Below are positions 12,912 to 24,720 of a stretch of 64,000 nt of DNA, piece by piece. This DNA is from Diphasiastrum complanatum (Eukaryota > Streptophyta > Lycopodiopsida > Lycopodiales > Lycopodiaceae). The DNA is taken from assembly GCA_029204225.1 (NCBI GenBank), contig CM055108.1, forward strand, positions 1,993,668 to 2,057,667, given 5' to 3'. A program made the position numbers and the translations under genes. The number at the start of each line of letters is the position of its first letter. Position 1 is the stretch's first letter. Under the pieces are notes generated by a model. It was not told the DNA's origin, ran no database searches, and saw only the letters and a list, made by a program, of their open reading frames with translations.

Positions 12912-14994
12912 CATTGGATATACGGTGAGGTGAGTAAAGCCTACCAGTTTACATTCCTTCTGCTAACAAGGTGATTGTTGGTAGAGATGTCCTTTTTGAT
13001 GAGGGGAACATTCCAAAAGTATCTTCAAGTATTATTGATGGTGATGTGAATGGATCTAACATTCTTGATGTTGATGTAAAGGATCCTACTTTGGATGGTG
13101 ATGATGAAGGACCATCATCATGTCAAAAGCCAAGGAGAACATCAAGGGAAAGACTGAAAAGGGTAAGCAAGTAGTTTCTAGAAATTATGCTGCTTTCCTA
13201 ACCTCTTTTGATGAACCTACAAGTGTAAATTAAATAAGGAAAGAAGAGGAGTGGATCCAAGCAATGGATCTTGAGTATCAAGCTCTTATGAAGAATGGAA
13301 CACGGAGATTGGTGGAGTTACCAAAGGTCAAGAAAGCTATTGGATGCAAATGGATCTTCAAGGTGAAGACAAACCAAGATGGATCTATCAACAAGTACAA
13401 GGCCAGGTTAGTGGCAAAAGGATATCCTCAAGAACAAGGGATTGACTATGATAAGACGTTTGCACCTATGGCAAACTTGCTATACTTTATGGATGAGACA
13501 TATGGCAATTGGACATTACAAATGCATTCTTGAATGGAGATTTGGAGGATGAAGTGTACATGGAGCAACCTGAGAGCTACATTTAACCTACAAAGCCAAA
13601 TCATGTGTGTCTACTACAAAAGAGTTTGTATGGCCTTAAGCAAGCACCAAGGAGTTGGTATGCTAAGCTTAACACTGTTTTACTCTCTCAAGGCTTTGTT
13701 ATGAGTGAGTATGGTCATTCAATCTATTATATATTTGTTGGAAATGATGTTACCATCTTGCTAATCTATGTAGATGATATCATCCTGAGTGGTGGAGACA
13801 ATCAAGTTGTGGAGGATATCAAGATTGCTCTTAAGGAGGAGTTTGAGGTGCCAATGATCTTGGTAACTTGCATTACATTCTGGGAATAGAAGTCATTAGA
13901 TCTTCTCAATCTACTTTCATTTTTCAAGAGAAGTATGCTAATTCTATTCTAGAAAGATTTCATATGGTAGATGCAAAAGCTAGTGATACACCTATGGAGT
14001 CTCATGTAAAGCTAACTATAAGAGGTAATGAAAGATCCTTTGAGGATATTACTATCTATAGGAAGCTAGTTGGTTCACTCATCTATCTAGCGATTACTAG
14101 ACTAGATGTAAGCTATTGTGTTAGAATATTGAGTCAATTCTTCAATGGAATGTATAGCTGATATCTTCACCAAAGCATTGGGAAAGGACTTGTTCATGAA
14201 GAATAGGACATCACTTGAAGTGTTATCAAAGTCTATGCTAAAACTAGTTGAAGAGGGAGTGTGAAAGATTCAACTAGTGAAAGATCCATCAAGGGCATTA
14301 CTCTCTATAGGAAGCTATCTCTATAGGAATCTAGTTGGTTCACTCATCTATCTAGCCATTACTAGTCCAGATTTAAGCTATTGTGTTGGAAGATTGAGTA
14401 AATTCATACAAGATCCTAGTGAGGACCATTGAAAGCTAGGAAAACGAGTTTTGAGGTACATAATTGGAACTCAAGATCTTGGCATATTGTATGAGGGATC
14501 ATCACCTAACCTTTTGGATTTTCAAATTTGGACTATGCTGGAGATATAATGGATAGTAAATCCATTAGTGCTTATTGTATTTTCATAGGTGATGGAGCTA
14601 TGTCATGGATATCGAAGAAACACTATCTCATTGTTATGTAGTGAGGCCGAGTACAAAGCTCTTACACATTGCACAAATGAGCTGTTATGGATCAAGGATC
14701 TTCACTTGTTGGATTTTTCAGAGAGCCCAATCATCTTTTGTTACAATCAATCATCTTAAAAGGTTGGCAACCAATCCTATCTTTCATGCTAGGAGCAAGC
14801 ATATTGAGGTGCAATATCATTTTGTGAGGGAGCAAGTCATTGCAAAGGAGGTGGAGCTTCAACATGTGTCTTCAAGGGAATGTGTAGCTGATATCTTCAC
14901 CAAAGCATTGGGAAAGGACTCGTTCATGAAGCATAGAACTTCACTTGGAGTGTTATCAAAGTCCATGCTAAAACTAGTTGAAGAGGGAGTGTGA
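12912..14994 (+). pseudogene. Decayed Ty1/copia pol with internal duplication
   Basis: It begins in the integrase C-terminal region (GYTV, then VIVGRDVLFDEG near 12975). RT follows at 13264-13890 with [35 protein letters not shown] and an intact LLIYVDDIIL box, then RNase H to 14994 (NPIFHARSKHIEVQYH, ADIFTKALGKD). Frame breaks occur near 13530, 13860 and 14160. After the RT thumb, a copy of the 3' end of the gene (14148-14274) is inserted, and a second copy of the preceding segment then continues. The purine-rich GAAGAGGGAG followed by TGTGAAAG marks the 3' LTR start twice, near 14265 and 14992. Confidence 0.85.
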
Positions 14995-15011
14995 AAGATT
15001 CAACTAGTTTA

Positions 15012-15782
15012 TGTGGCGGAAGTGAAACTTTTTCTATTTCGTTTTCATTTTCGCCTTCGTATTCGTGAACGATTTTGTGTCCTTGAATTTTCTCTTGCAT
15101 GGAAGCTTTTACAGGATCCTAGACACTCGACTACACATCACAAAACACATTTTATTCTAGCAATCAAGACAAACAGCACAAGACAAGAAGATGCATGAAA
15201 ATAGAGCGATTGTATTATCAGTTAAATTTTTAGAGCAAGATCGTTAGTGTCTCACTCGTTGGCGGAATGACACTCTGCTCTTTCGCTGTGTTCTGCTTGT
15301 TGATAGACTTTCATGCACAACTCTATTGTTTCTAATATTTTTCTGCCTGCTCTAATCGTACGTCTATCTCTTTGTCTCTTACAGATATTTGTCTATATTC
15401 TCTTCTTATGTTTATGATCCAAAGAGAATCGTTTATACCTCCATTGTGTGGAGCTTACAAGATAGCCAAACAAAGAATCACAAGACTAATTAATGCTAAT
15501 CAACTAGTTAGTTAGTCTCTGTCGTTGCCACTCATTTCAGCTGGGCATGAAGTCTATGACTCCAAGCCCGTTGAGCTGCCAGCTGGCAGTGTGAACGATT
15601 CGTCTTCGTTTGTTTCGTAATCTCTTGTTTGCTTTCGTTCTTTTCATTTCTTTCATAGTTTTTCGTATTGCGTCCCTTTGCAGTTTGTGGTCCTAGAGGT
15701 GTGTTTATTATTCACAAAATGATTCGCAAATCATTCGTGCTTCGAGTCAAAGGACGTTGACTATCACGAATTGTTCTCATTC
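15012..15782 (-). repeat. Probable 3' LTR of the minus-strand copia element at 15.0-23.4 kb
   Basis: This stretch lies directly downstream of the decayed RNase H on the minus strand. On that strand it can be read as starting TGAGAAC after a purine-rich tract and ending CCGCCACA, giving about 770 bp with TG and CA ends. The partner LTR is missing because the 5' end of the element is lost, so the limits are inferred. It truncates the LTR of the copia copy to its left. Confidence 0.4.
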
Positions 15783-17809
15783 GACCTTCTTTTCTTGTTC
15801 ATGCTGCGACAAAGTTGCAGGAGTTCACCATGTGTCGAGCGGTTTCGTGAGCAGATCTGCAATCATATTTTCTGATTTTATATACTGGACCTGGAGCTCT
15901 CCTTTCGAGATCAAATATCAAATGTGATGTACTTCAGAGGTATGTGCTTTGTCTTTGAATGGAAGACAGGATCCTGGGACAGATAGATGGCACTCTGAGA
16001 GTCCATCATCATCGTGCTTGGCCCTTCTTGTGGTATCTCGATTGCCTCCAGCATCATTTGCAACCACACTACCTCATTCGCGACCTTTGAAGCTACGACA
16101 TATTCAGCTTCGCAAGAGGATTGAGCCACCAAGGTTTGCTTTTTGCATATCCAGCTGATTGCTGTTCCACATGCGATTGAAGATCCTCTAGTTACGGACT
16201 TGCTGTCATCTTTGCAGCTCACCCAGCTTGCATCACTATAGTGGTGCAGCTCGAATCTCTTTTTTTCGTTTTTAGTTCTATAGGTTAATTCCATATTTTG
16301 GGTACCCTTAGATACTGTAGGATTCGTTTGGCCATTTGTCAATGTGCCATGCCAGGATTTGAAGAGAATTGGCTCAACGCATAAACAGAGAAAGCCAGAT
16401 CGGGTCTGGTACAGATTGTCAAGTACATCAGACTACCGATTAAGTTCTGGTAGGGTATACCTACTATCTTCCGTTCTTACTCTTTTGTTTTTGGGCAATC
16501 CTGCTTTGTGAGCTTGGCTCCAGCTATCATTGGTATAAATTTTTTCCTTGCAATCCATCATGGGGTATTGCCTTAGCACCTTTCTAGCATATTCTGACTG
16601 ACTCAAGTGTATTTTGCCCTTTGTTTGATCTCTTTTGATCTCCAGCCCTAGGCATTTCGTTGCTTCTCCAAGATATGTGATTTCGTAGCTTTCAAAAATC
16701 TAACTCTTCATGGCTTTGATCAGCATCAAGGAATTTCCTATCATCAGCGAATCATCCACAAAAATGGTCAGTATTACAAAATCCTTTCCTACTCTTTTAA
16801 TGTAGACATTGCAGTCTAGTTGAGTAGGATTGAACTCTAGAGACTTCAGAAGACCATCAAGCTTTTTATACCAGGCTCGTGATGCCTGTTTTAGACCATA
16901 GATGCATCTCTGCAACTGACAGACATATTGTCGATTGTCGGAGTCTTCATAGCCTTCAGGCTACTTCATGAAGATTTTCTCCTCTAGATCTCCGTGGAGA
17001 AAGGCTATTTTCACGTCAATCTGGTGAATTTTTAGATTGTACTGTGTGGCGTATGCAAGGGATAGCCTTATTCTTGTCATCTTCACCATGGGCAAATATG
17101 TGTCGAAATAGTCAACAACATATCTTTGCGTGTAGCCCTTCGCAACAAGCCTTGCTTTGTAGTAGCCAATAGTGCTATCTGATTTCATCTTTTTCTTGTA
17201 TACCCACTTGTAGTCGACTATTTTTCTGTTTTCTGACAGTGGCTCTAATGTCCATGCCTCGTTTTGCCTCATCGACTCGATCTCCTCTGACATTGTCTGC
17301 TTCCTGAAATCTCCCTCTGGACTCTGGATAGCTTCTTGGTATGTTGATGGCTCTTCAGTGAAGCTGCAGTAATTGCATGTCTTCGTTCCATTGAAGATTG
17401 TCAGAGTTGCGGTCTAGAGGTCTTCTTTGTCTTGTTGACCTTCGAGGTTCATTTCATTGTTGCTCGAATATTTCTTGTTCGTGGGTACGATCCTTTGCTT
17501 CCTGCTGCTCTGGAGTCTGGGGCTCTGCATTCTGATTTGATGTTTGTCCTCGATCTCCCTTTTGAATGGGCAGCAGTGTGATGATCTCATGGCCTCTTTC
17601 GTCTTTTAGTCCAGGGAATGTGGACTCATTGAACTTCACATCTCTACTTCAACCTTCTTTGTGGTTGGATCGTAGAGCCTATACACATGTGTTCTGTTCG
17701 AGTAGCCGACCATGATTGTTCGTTCAGATTTGTCATCGAGCTTACTTTTTTTTTTTTTTTTTCCTTCGGAATGTGCTTGTATGCTATACATCCAAACACT
17801 CGTACGTAT
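15783..17809 (-). pseudogene. Minus-strand copia pol, integrase C-terminus to RNase H
   Basis: Reading leftwards: the integrase C-terminal part (FGCIAYKHIPKEKKKK, then VGYSNRTHVYRLYDP; 17640-17809), the RT start ([28 protein letters not shown]; 16961-17293), CIYGLKQASRAWY and the FVDD box near 16750, and RNase H (HHYSDASW, SSCEAEY; 15911-16342) ending near IADLLTKPLD. Several stops and frame shifts are present. It is the left part of one element; the right part is 21927-23396, separated by a later LTR-element insertion. Confidence 0.85.
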
Positions 17810-18766
17810 TGTGCAAAAAGTACAAAAAGGACCAAGAGTGGACCCTAATCTGATCCTCAAGAGGGATTGGTTGTCAGATTACTTGATCTATCAATCTACT
17901 TCAGATTAAGATCAATCTAGATCAATTCTAGACACAAAATCCTAATAAGAACAATCATTAATTGAGGGTAAGTGTACTTTCTGGTTTCACACGTGTGAAA
18001 CATTGTCTGATTACGGACTCCAACCTGAAAATCAAGTACACATTGATAGAACCTCAAAACAAGCAAAACAAATGTAGACAAATGGAGAGAATCACCCAAA
18101 ATTGCTTCCAAAACCAAGATTGGTGTCTCACATTAATTATGGCCAAATGTGGCTCTATATATACAATAAGTGAGAGCTCGTGGTACTGTCATCCTTATGA
18201 TCCCACATGTGTGAAGGTGCTTTGTCATATGATGATTCATCATGCAGAACTGACACTTGGACAAAACCTTCTATTTTGAGCACTTTTGGTCCATTTTTCT
18301 TCTATATGGAGATCTACTTGGAAATCTTCTAGAAGTCAAAATTCGCCTACTGCAGCTTATTCCACACACATGAGCTGTCCTCTACACATGGGATATGACA
18401 CCTAACCAAAGGATGTGGCTCATGCAATCAATAGATTGATGCCATGTGTCATATGTCTAGAAAACTAGTTTTTGGCCTTTTTAGCCACTAGAACTTGAAT
18501 TAAATCATATGTACAACCTATATGATTATGGTACATGACAAGTACACTATTTTCACACGTGGGAACAGGCTCCACACATGTGTGTTTATCTATATACAAG
18601 ATTTTTGGCCTCTACCAAGCTTATTTTAGCATTTTTCACACTCCTCTTCAAAAATCTAGCTTGATGGAAAACGTGATGATCTTGAACTTGACTCCATGGG
18701 CTGAATTGGTCTTTGCTAGTTCAAAAGGTGTGAAGATCATCCAATGAGATTGATGTTGATTTGAAA

Positions 18767-19867
18767 TCACCATATCCATGATAGTGCTTCTTTGATGTTG
18801 ACATCTTTGATGAGCTTGAGCGCTTTGCACCATCCTAGCACCTCCAAAATGGATTCCTTCCAAATTTCATGTAGATGCTTGACTTTGAGGCTTGATCCTT
18901 CTTCATGTGCATGCTCCTTCATGAGAAAATAAATATTTCTTCTTGATTTATTAGGATCACAAAGATCTAACATCATGTTACCACGATCTAGAGAATTAGA
19001 CTCATCCAAATTGGCAAGTCTATGCATGCTATAATGACAAAGTGTTTGCAGCATATCTTCATGCTTGTTTACCATGCTAATCTCTGATCCAATGAGGCTA
19101 AATACTTCATTATGGAGATAAGTGCCTTTAGAAGATGATTCACTTACTTTCATAAAGAGTTTAGAATTTGCCTCAATACAAATTTTCAAACTATGAGTGA
19201 ACAAATCACTTTTGCTCTTGCATGACTCAAGAGCATACATTTGATGAAATAACCATTTGCTTTCTAATTGATTTAAAATCAATTTCAACCTTTTAAGAAC
19301 ATCATCTATGTTCTCAAGAGAGACTTCATACTCAACTAGTATGGTTTTACTCCAATTTTGAGATGCAATGATCTCACTAAAGCAAATTGATTTATCAAAT
19401 GACATAAGAGAAATAAGTATGTGATATATACCACATGAGATATGCTCCTCTTTCCCTTGAACCAAACAATGCACTTCCAAATGAAAAATTTCAGAAGATT
19501 TGACATGTGTTGTGATGGACTCTTGAAGACAAATCTTGCAAGTCCTTGTGAGACTCCAAGCCTCATTCACCTTTCCACAAAGGAAACACCTTTCCTTGGA
19601 CTTGTCCTTCTTGTATTTGCATTTTGAACTTGAAGCTCCATCCTTCACCTCGGCCCCCTTGCTTTGGTTCTCCTTGGATGGACTGGTCTTCTTTTTGTAG
19701 CATCTTGAGAAAAAATATCCTCCCTTTCCACAAAGGTTGCACTCAGGATCCTTTCTTTCCTTCAATAGGATGCCACCTATTGATACCATGTGAATAAAAA
19801 CCTGTGATATGATTCTACAAATGTAATTTGTGACTTTCAAGAGACTAGATTTGAACATCTTCAACAA
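18767..19867 (-). CDS. 366-aa ORF of unknown function inside the non-autonomous LTR element
   Basis: A single open frame without stops. Near its start it has a gag-like zinc knuckle with an altered third ligand (CNLCGKGGYFFSRC, normally CX2CX4HX4C). A lysine-rich stretch and a second cysteine cluster (CFLCGK, then TCKIC) follow at about residues 92-112. The remaining 250 residues are mostly helical-looking, with leucine, lysine and serine, and resemble no family I know. The position between gag remnant and polypurine tract is where some LTR elements carry an extra ORF. It could be a captured host sequence or a diverged gag; no integrase, RT or protease motif is visible. Confidence 0.5.
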   Translation of the reverse strand: MLKMFKSSLLKVTNYICRIISQVFIHMVSIGGILLKERKDPECNLCGKGGYFFSRCYKKKTSPSKENQSKGAEVKDGASSSKCKYKKDKSKERCFLCGKVNEAWSLTRTCKICLQESITTHVKSSEIFHLEVHCLVQGKEEHISCGIYHILISLMSFDKSICFSEIIASQNWSKTILVEYEVSLENIDDVLKRLKLILNQLESKWLFHQMYALESCKSKSDLFTHSLKICIEANSKLFMKVSESSSKGTYLHNEVFSLIGSEISMVNKHEDMLQTLCHYSMHRLANLDESNSLDRGNMMLDLCDPNKSRRNIYFLMKEHAHEEGSSLKVKHLHEIWKESILEVLGWCKALKLIKDVNIKEALSWIW

Positions 19868-21452
19868 TCTAGAAGGATCTACAAATGATCTAGCTCACAA
19901 ACCTAAGAATCAATTTTTCACAGTAATGACTAGTCACTTGGAAACTTTGCTTTGATCACTAAGACAAAAGCACACAATCTTTGAATCAAATCACTAAAGA
20001 AATCAGATCCAATATCCTATTGGACTCATCAAATACCAATGACTCTTTCTTTTGAAAGTTGAAATGGATATGAAAAAGATTTGACACCTAGATTTTTTTT
20101 TCACTTGACTAGTTCTCTCAACACTTGAGATTCTTGAACAAAAGATGGGTTTTGTTTCAAATACATGAAAATCAAACTCGATCACTTCTTTTGGACTCAC
20201 TCTTGACCCAAATAATCTCACACTTGAGATTTAGAATGAATTTGATCTGATTTGACAACAAACTATACCATCAATTTTTCACAAAGCTTAAAAAATTAGA
20301 CAACTAGAGATTCACAAAGATCTCAACCATGAATGAATACTCAAATATGGACTCCTCCTCATTCTAGACATCCAATGGGATCTCAAATTGACCCTCACAC
20401 TCTCACAAAGAAAGTTGAATAGAACTAATTTGAGCTTCATACATACTATGTCAATTTTTGCTCAATAAATTGATTCAATCACCCCTACTGGATTCTACGA
20501 ATTACTCTACCTTTAGAGACTTGGAATGAAATTCAAAATCAAAAGTTGTGATTTTTCTCACTAAGATATTGTGCTTCAAAGAGCTAATGCCACTTAGAAA
20601 GATTTGATCACATAGGAGAAGACAAATTCTTCATCAATAACAACACATAATGAGTTTCTAGATCTTGCCCTCTACAAAGGAAGGAGCTCTTAGAAAATTG
20701 GATCTCTCTCTACACATTTGCCATAGACACCTTAATGACTCTTTTCAAACCTTACAGTCACTCAAACAAATTGATTAGGGTTGAGCAATGTGACTTGGAT
20801 CTCAATCTCTTTTCTAGAACTCTCAATTGAAGCCAATCTATGTCAAATTCTACAAAAGATTTGCATACATGCTCTATATGCACTAGAAACTCTCAAAGGT
20901 TTCACTTGGAGGACAGATCCAAGGATGTTTTCTAGCAGATTGATGCTTCTAAACTTGACCCTATCACTCTTGAACAAATCTAGAGTGATGGTACAATGGA
21001 TTTCATCCTCTCACCTTGCATATCACTCCTTAATCTATGATTTTTAGCAAAATCTCTCTTAACTTCAACATACACTCAAAAAATCAGAGAAGATCAGTTA
21101 ATGCACCTATTTCAAGCTTCAATTTCTATTTTTTGGCTGATATAATCCAAGAACTAATCAAAGGATTAAATTTACTATAGAAAATGCTTGATTTTGCACC
21201 AAAAATCACTCAAATTGGGTATGTGAGTCAAATTCTACAAATTTTTGAAATTTCTCAGCCAAAACCGGAGCTGTACGGCCTCACACATGTGAAAAGAGTT
21301 CCTACAGCCCACAACAAGATCTGGACCAAAATCGTTGAGGATAGCTATCAAATCCAACTCGCTACACAAAATTTGACTAGTTTCCAAAAACTGCTAATTT
21401 TGGCCTTGATTTGGATTAACCCTATCAATTTCAACAAAACCTCTGGTACTAG
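19868..21452 (-). other. Leader of the non-autonomous element, no gene recognised
   Basis: About 1.6 kb between the primer-binding site and the ORF. It is AT-rich and has no recognisable gag motif. An 8-nt copy of the primer-binding core followed by TGTGAA occurs near 19780-19794. Confidence 0.4.
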
Positions 21453-21926
21453 GCTCTGATACCATGTGAAAAAGTACAAAAAGGACCAAGAGTGGATCCT
21501 AATCTGATCCTCAAGAGGGATTGGTTGTCAGATTACTTGATCTATCAATCTACTTCAGATTAAGATCAATCTAGATCAATTCTAGACACAAAATCCTAAC
21601 AAGAACAATCATTAATTGAAGGTAAGTGTACTTTCTGGATTCACACGTGTGAAACATTGTCTGAGTACGGACTCCAACCTGAAAATTAGGTACACATTGA
21701 TAGAACCTCAAAACAAATGTAGACAAATGGAGAGAATCACCAAAAATGCTTCCAAAAGCAAGATTGGTGTAGAACTTGAATTAAATCATATGTACAACCT
21801 ATATGATTATGGTACATGACAAGTACACTATTTTCACACGTGGGAACAGGCTCCACACATGTGTGTTTATCTATATACAAGAGTTTTGGCCTCTACCAAG
21901 TTTATTTTTGCATTTTTCACACGTAT

Positions 21927-22585
21927 GACAGATCAGACTTTCTGCCTATCCACATTTTGTATGGTGTCTTGTTATCCAGTGTTGTTGTTGTAGATCTGTT
22001 CTGCAGGTGTACAGTTGCAGCTATTGCCTCAGCCCAGAATTGACCTGGCAATTGAGCCTGTGCCATCATGCATCTGGCTCTTTCGACTAGCGTTCTATTT
22101 CTTCTTTCTGCCACACCGTTGTATTCTGGTGTGTATGCAAGAGTGAACTGGTGTTCTATCCCCTGTTCTTTGCAGAATCTTGAGAATTCTGTGCTTTTGT
22201 ATTCACCTCCATTGTCAAATCTAAGGATCTGTATCTTTTTCAAGGTGTGTCGCTCTGCAAATGCCACGAACTTCTTGAAGGAATCAAACACTTCGGATTT
22301 CTTCTTTAAGTAGTAGATCGTTGTCATTCGGCTGTAATTATTTATGAATGTCAGAAAGTATCTTGAACCTGAGAGCGAATCCAGCTTCATCAGTCCACAA
22401 AAATCTGAGTCGACGAGCTCAAGAACTTCCTTGGCTCTTCTTCCCTCATGTGTGAATAGATTTCGATGTTGCTTGCCCTTCTGACAAGCTTCGTAGAACT
22501 CAATTTTGGACCTTGAATCCTTGAGACCTGTGACAATGTCTTTTCTGCTCATGTCGTAGAGGCTCCGCATGTGTAGATGATACAT
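21927..22585 (-). pseudogene. Copia integrase core (right part of the split element)
   Basis: A long open frame covers the integrase core: the zinc-region tail (FYEACQKGKQHR), LVDSDFCGLM, LRFDNGGEYKS and GVAERRNRT, so the three acidic residues of the D,D-E site are present. FINNYSR replaces the usual FIDDYSR. The frame ends at SDLSYV, where the 4.1-kb element is inserted, and resumes at 17804. Confidence 0.88.
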
Positions 22586-22599
22586 TCTCCTATGACAGA

Positions 22600-23396
22600 G
22601 CTGATCTTCATTTTCTGAAGCATTTAATAAGGCTATCAGAGTTGCTGATTATTTTGGCCTGGTAGAGATTTCCTTCTCTACATCCGACCATCAGCAACTT
22701 GTTTGTCGTCTTCTCGATCATACGGCAAGTATTGCCGTCAAACAAATCTTGAATGCCTAGACCTGCCATCTTGGAGACAGATAGCAGACCTTTTCTAAGT
22801 GAAGGCACATAGAGTGCTCCTGGCAACTCTGCTTGGCTCGACCAGTGTTCATAGTTGTAGAGTGCCAATGCCTTTGACATCGTATCTGCTCCCATCACCT
22901 AGAATCACTGCTCTATTGTTTTCGAGCTCTCTGAAGTCAATCAAGATCTTCTCGTTGCAGGTTATGTGAGATGTTGCTCCTGAATCAATGACTACATCGT
23001 AGTCGTGTTCAGTGTAGTTGGGTGAAGCTTCATCGAGTATCGTGAAAGCTTTGTCACCTTTGTTAGCATCCTTTGATGACTCTGCAACATTAGCCTTTTT
23101 AGCTTTGTCTTTTTTTTTTTGGGTTGAACCTGCAATCGTATGCAGAATGCCCTTTCTTCTTGCAGTGCATGCAAGGTATTGCTGGATTGAACCAGTATTT
23201 GTTGGCCGTATGGCCTGGTTTGTGGCAGTGATCATAGGAAGAAGATTGCTGATTCGAGGACTTCGTCTTCTCGAATCTTGGCTTGTTCTTCTTCTTCTTC
23301 TTTCCTTTCATGAAGAGAGCCTTCTCTTGATCACTGCTTCCCTCTCCTTTGTCTCTCATCAGTCTCTCATCATCGACAAGACAGACTGCACCATCT
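22600..23396 (-). pseudogene. Copia gag zinc knuckles and protease
   Basis: Two CCHC-like knuckles lie at about 23150-23240 (DHCHKPGHTANKYW and CMHCKKKGHSAYDC). The aspartic protease active site VIDSGATSHIT is near 22985 and the GAG-pre-integrase region NLYQAKI near 22650. Frame shifts separate the parts. The rest of gag and the 5' LTR are missing because another LTR starts at 23404. Confidence 0.82.
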
Positions 23397-23403
23397 AATT
23401 ATA

Positions 23404-24151
23404 TGTGAAAAGTTATGATCCAAAATGCACTTAATGGACTTTGATCTTGGGTCAATCTGATCAACACATCTATAACTAGTTGGAAGATATAAATCAATAA
23501 TTTTAGCATGCTAGTCCTGCATAAGTCACATAGATCCGATCATGAACATAAAAATATAGTAAGGTACTGTCTCTGTCTATACAACAACAGCAACTTACTA
23601 TCCTTCACATGTGTGGATCTACAAGAAAATCAACATTTTACACATAGAAACTCAAGATACATGAGAAAATGACATGAGATGGACATAGAATCAACAAAGA
23701 TGAGATCTTCACACAAATGATCAACTAATGAATATGTTCTCCCTGCAGGTACAACTATTTATAACAGCCAATATGTCATTTAGACCTATTCTCCAACTAT
23801 GCCCTAAAATGGCAACTTCTAGGTACTAACCAGAAACCTAGAAAAACTAGTATAAATGCAATGTACCATATTTAACCAATTAGAATGGGTCCAAACATGA
23901 TCTCATCCACTTAGCTACTTGGTAAAAATAGTAATAACACAATTTAGAGATTTATTGACATTTATGAAGCTAACTCTAAGTTGACATTTCACTTTGGCCT
24001 CCAAAATTGCCAAATAAAATGTCGAACTAGTTGACAGTTTTCACACTCCCTCTTCAACTAGTTTTTACCAAGTAGCTAACTCTAAGTTGAGTTTTCACTT
24101 TGGCCTCCATAATTGCCAAACAAAATGTCGAAACTAGTTACAATTTTCACA
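23404..24151 (-). repeat. LTR of a minus-strand copia element, with duplicated inner end
   Basis: It starts TGTGAAAAG and ends TTTTCACA, followed by the reverse complement of a polypurine tract (CTCCCTCTTCAAC). The last 106 bp, LTR end plus polypurine tract, occur twice, ending at 24045 and 24151. The sequence right of it (24152-24440) matches the 3' region of the element at 32.5 kb (33103-33370), so the two are relatives. Confidence 0.7.
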
Positions 24152-24596
24152 CTCCCTCTTCAACTAGTTTTAGCATAGTTTTAACCATACTACTTTGATC
24201 CAACTTTAGAATGATCTCCATCCTAAGTATAGACCTCCTTTCTAAGGTTTTAAAGTAACTTTCATAATTGATATAGAGAATAGTGTCCACATGGGATGCT
24301 TCACTATTTCTTACACCAATTTACATGTCAAGATGTAACTAGAACATGAAGAAACAAATAGAATGAATATGAGATGGTTCCTCTATGCTTCCAACTTTTA
24401 AATTTTTGGAAAATTACACCAACCAAACAAGAAATGTGAGCAATCAACCAAGGCTCATTCTTTTGCAAACAAGAAAAAATTTGCCTTCTTAGAGTCAACA
24501 CTCTAGAAGTAGACTTAGATTCATAAAGCTTCTTCAGTGCTTACCAACCTCCTTGAGAAGCTCATTGGTAACATTCATCTCGATCATGTGTAGAGC
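24152..24596 (-). pseudogene. Internally deleted copia remnant (3' region joined to gag)
   Basis: The first part is the 3' non-coding region shared with 33103-33370. It passes directly, near 24470, to a gag segment homologous to 38820-38935 (KEVG, NELL, TNVTNE on the minus strand). All of protease to RNase H is absent. Confidence 0.6.
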
Positions 24597-24720
24597 CCAT
24601 CATCAAAGGCTATGCACAAAGTAAAGACATCGACTATGAGAAGACCTTTGCATCAGTATGTAAGTGGAATACTCTACGTCTACTTGTTGCTTTAGCTTCA
24701 CATTTTGGTTGGCCTTTACA
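24597..24720 (+). pseudogene. Copia RT fragment
   Basis: A plus-strand read gives IIKGYAQSKDIDYEKTFAS, then RLLVALASHFGWPLHKL, the palm-proximal part of copia RT. It is cut just before the LDVKSAFLNG box and abuts a gag fragment in opposite orientation. Confidence 0.75.

Larger units (their letters stand above)
17810..21921 (-). mobile_element. Non-autonomous LTR retrotransposon, 4.1 kb, TSD CGTAT
   Basis: The element is flanked by the 5-bp duplication CGTAT (17805-17809 and 21922-21926). Removing it joins the two halves of a copia integrase in frame. The left LTR is 17810-18640 (831 bp) and the right LTR 21465-21921 (457 bp). The right copy lacks about 370 bp between TTGGTGT and AGAACTTG. 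The primer-binding site GCTCTGATACCA is at 21453-21464, so the element is oriented minus, with a polypurine tract just right of 18640. It has no integrase, RT or RNase H and depends on enzymes supplied in trans. Confidence 0.88.

Noticed and set aside
19778-19796. Possible second primer-binding site (TTGATACCATGTGAA)
   Set aside because: Only eight bases of the site match, it lies within the open 366-aa frame, and no LTR-like sequence follows it.
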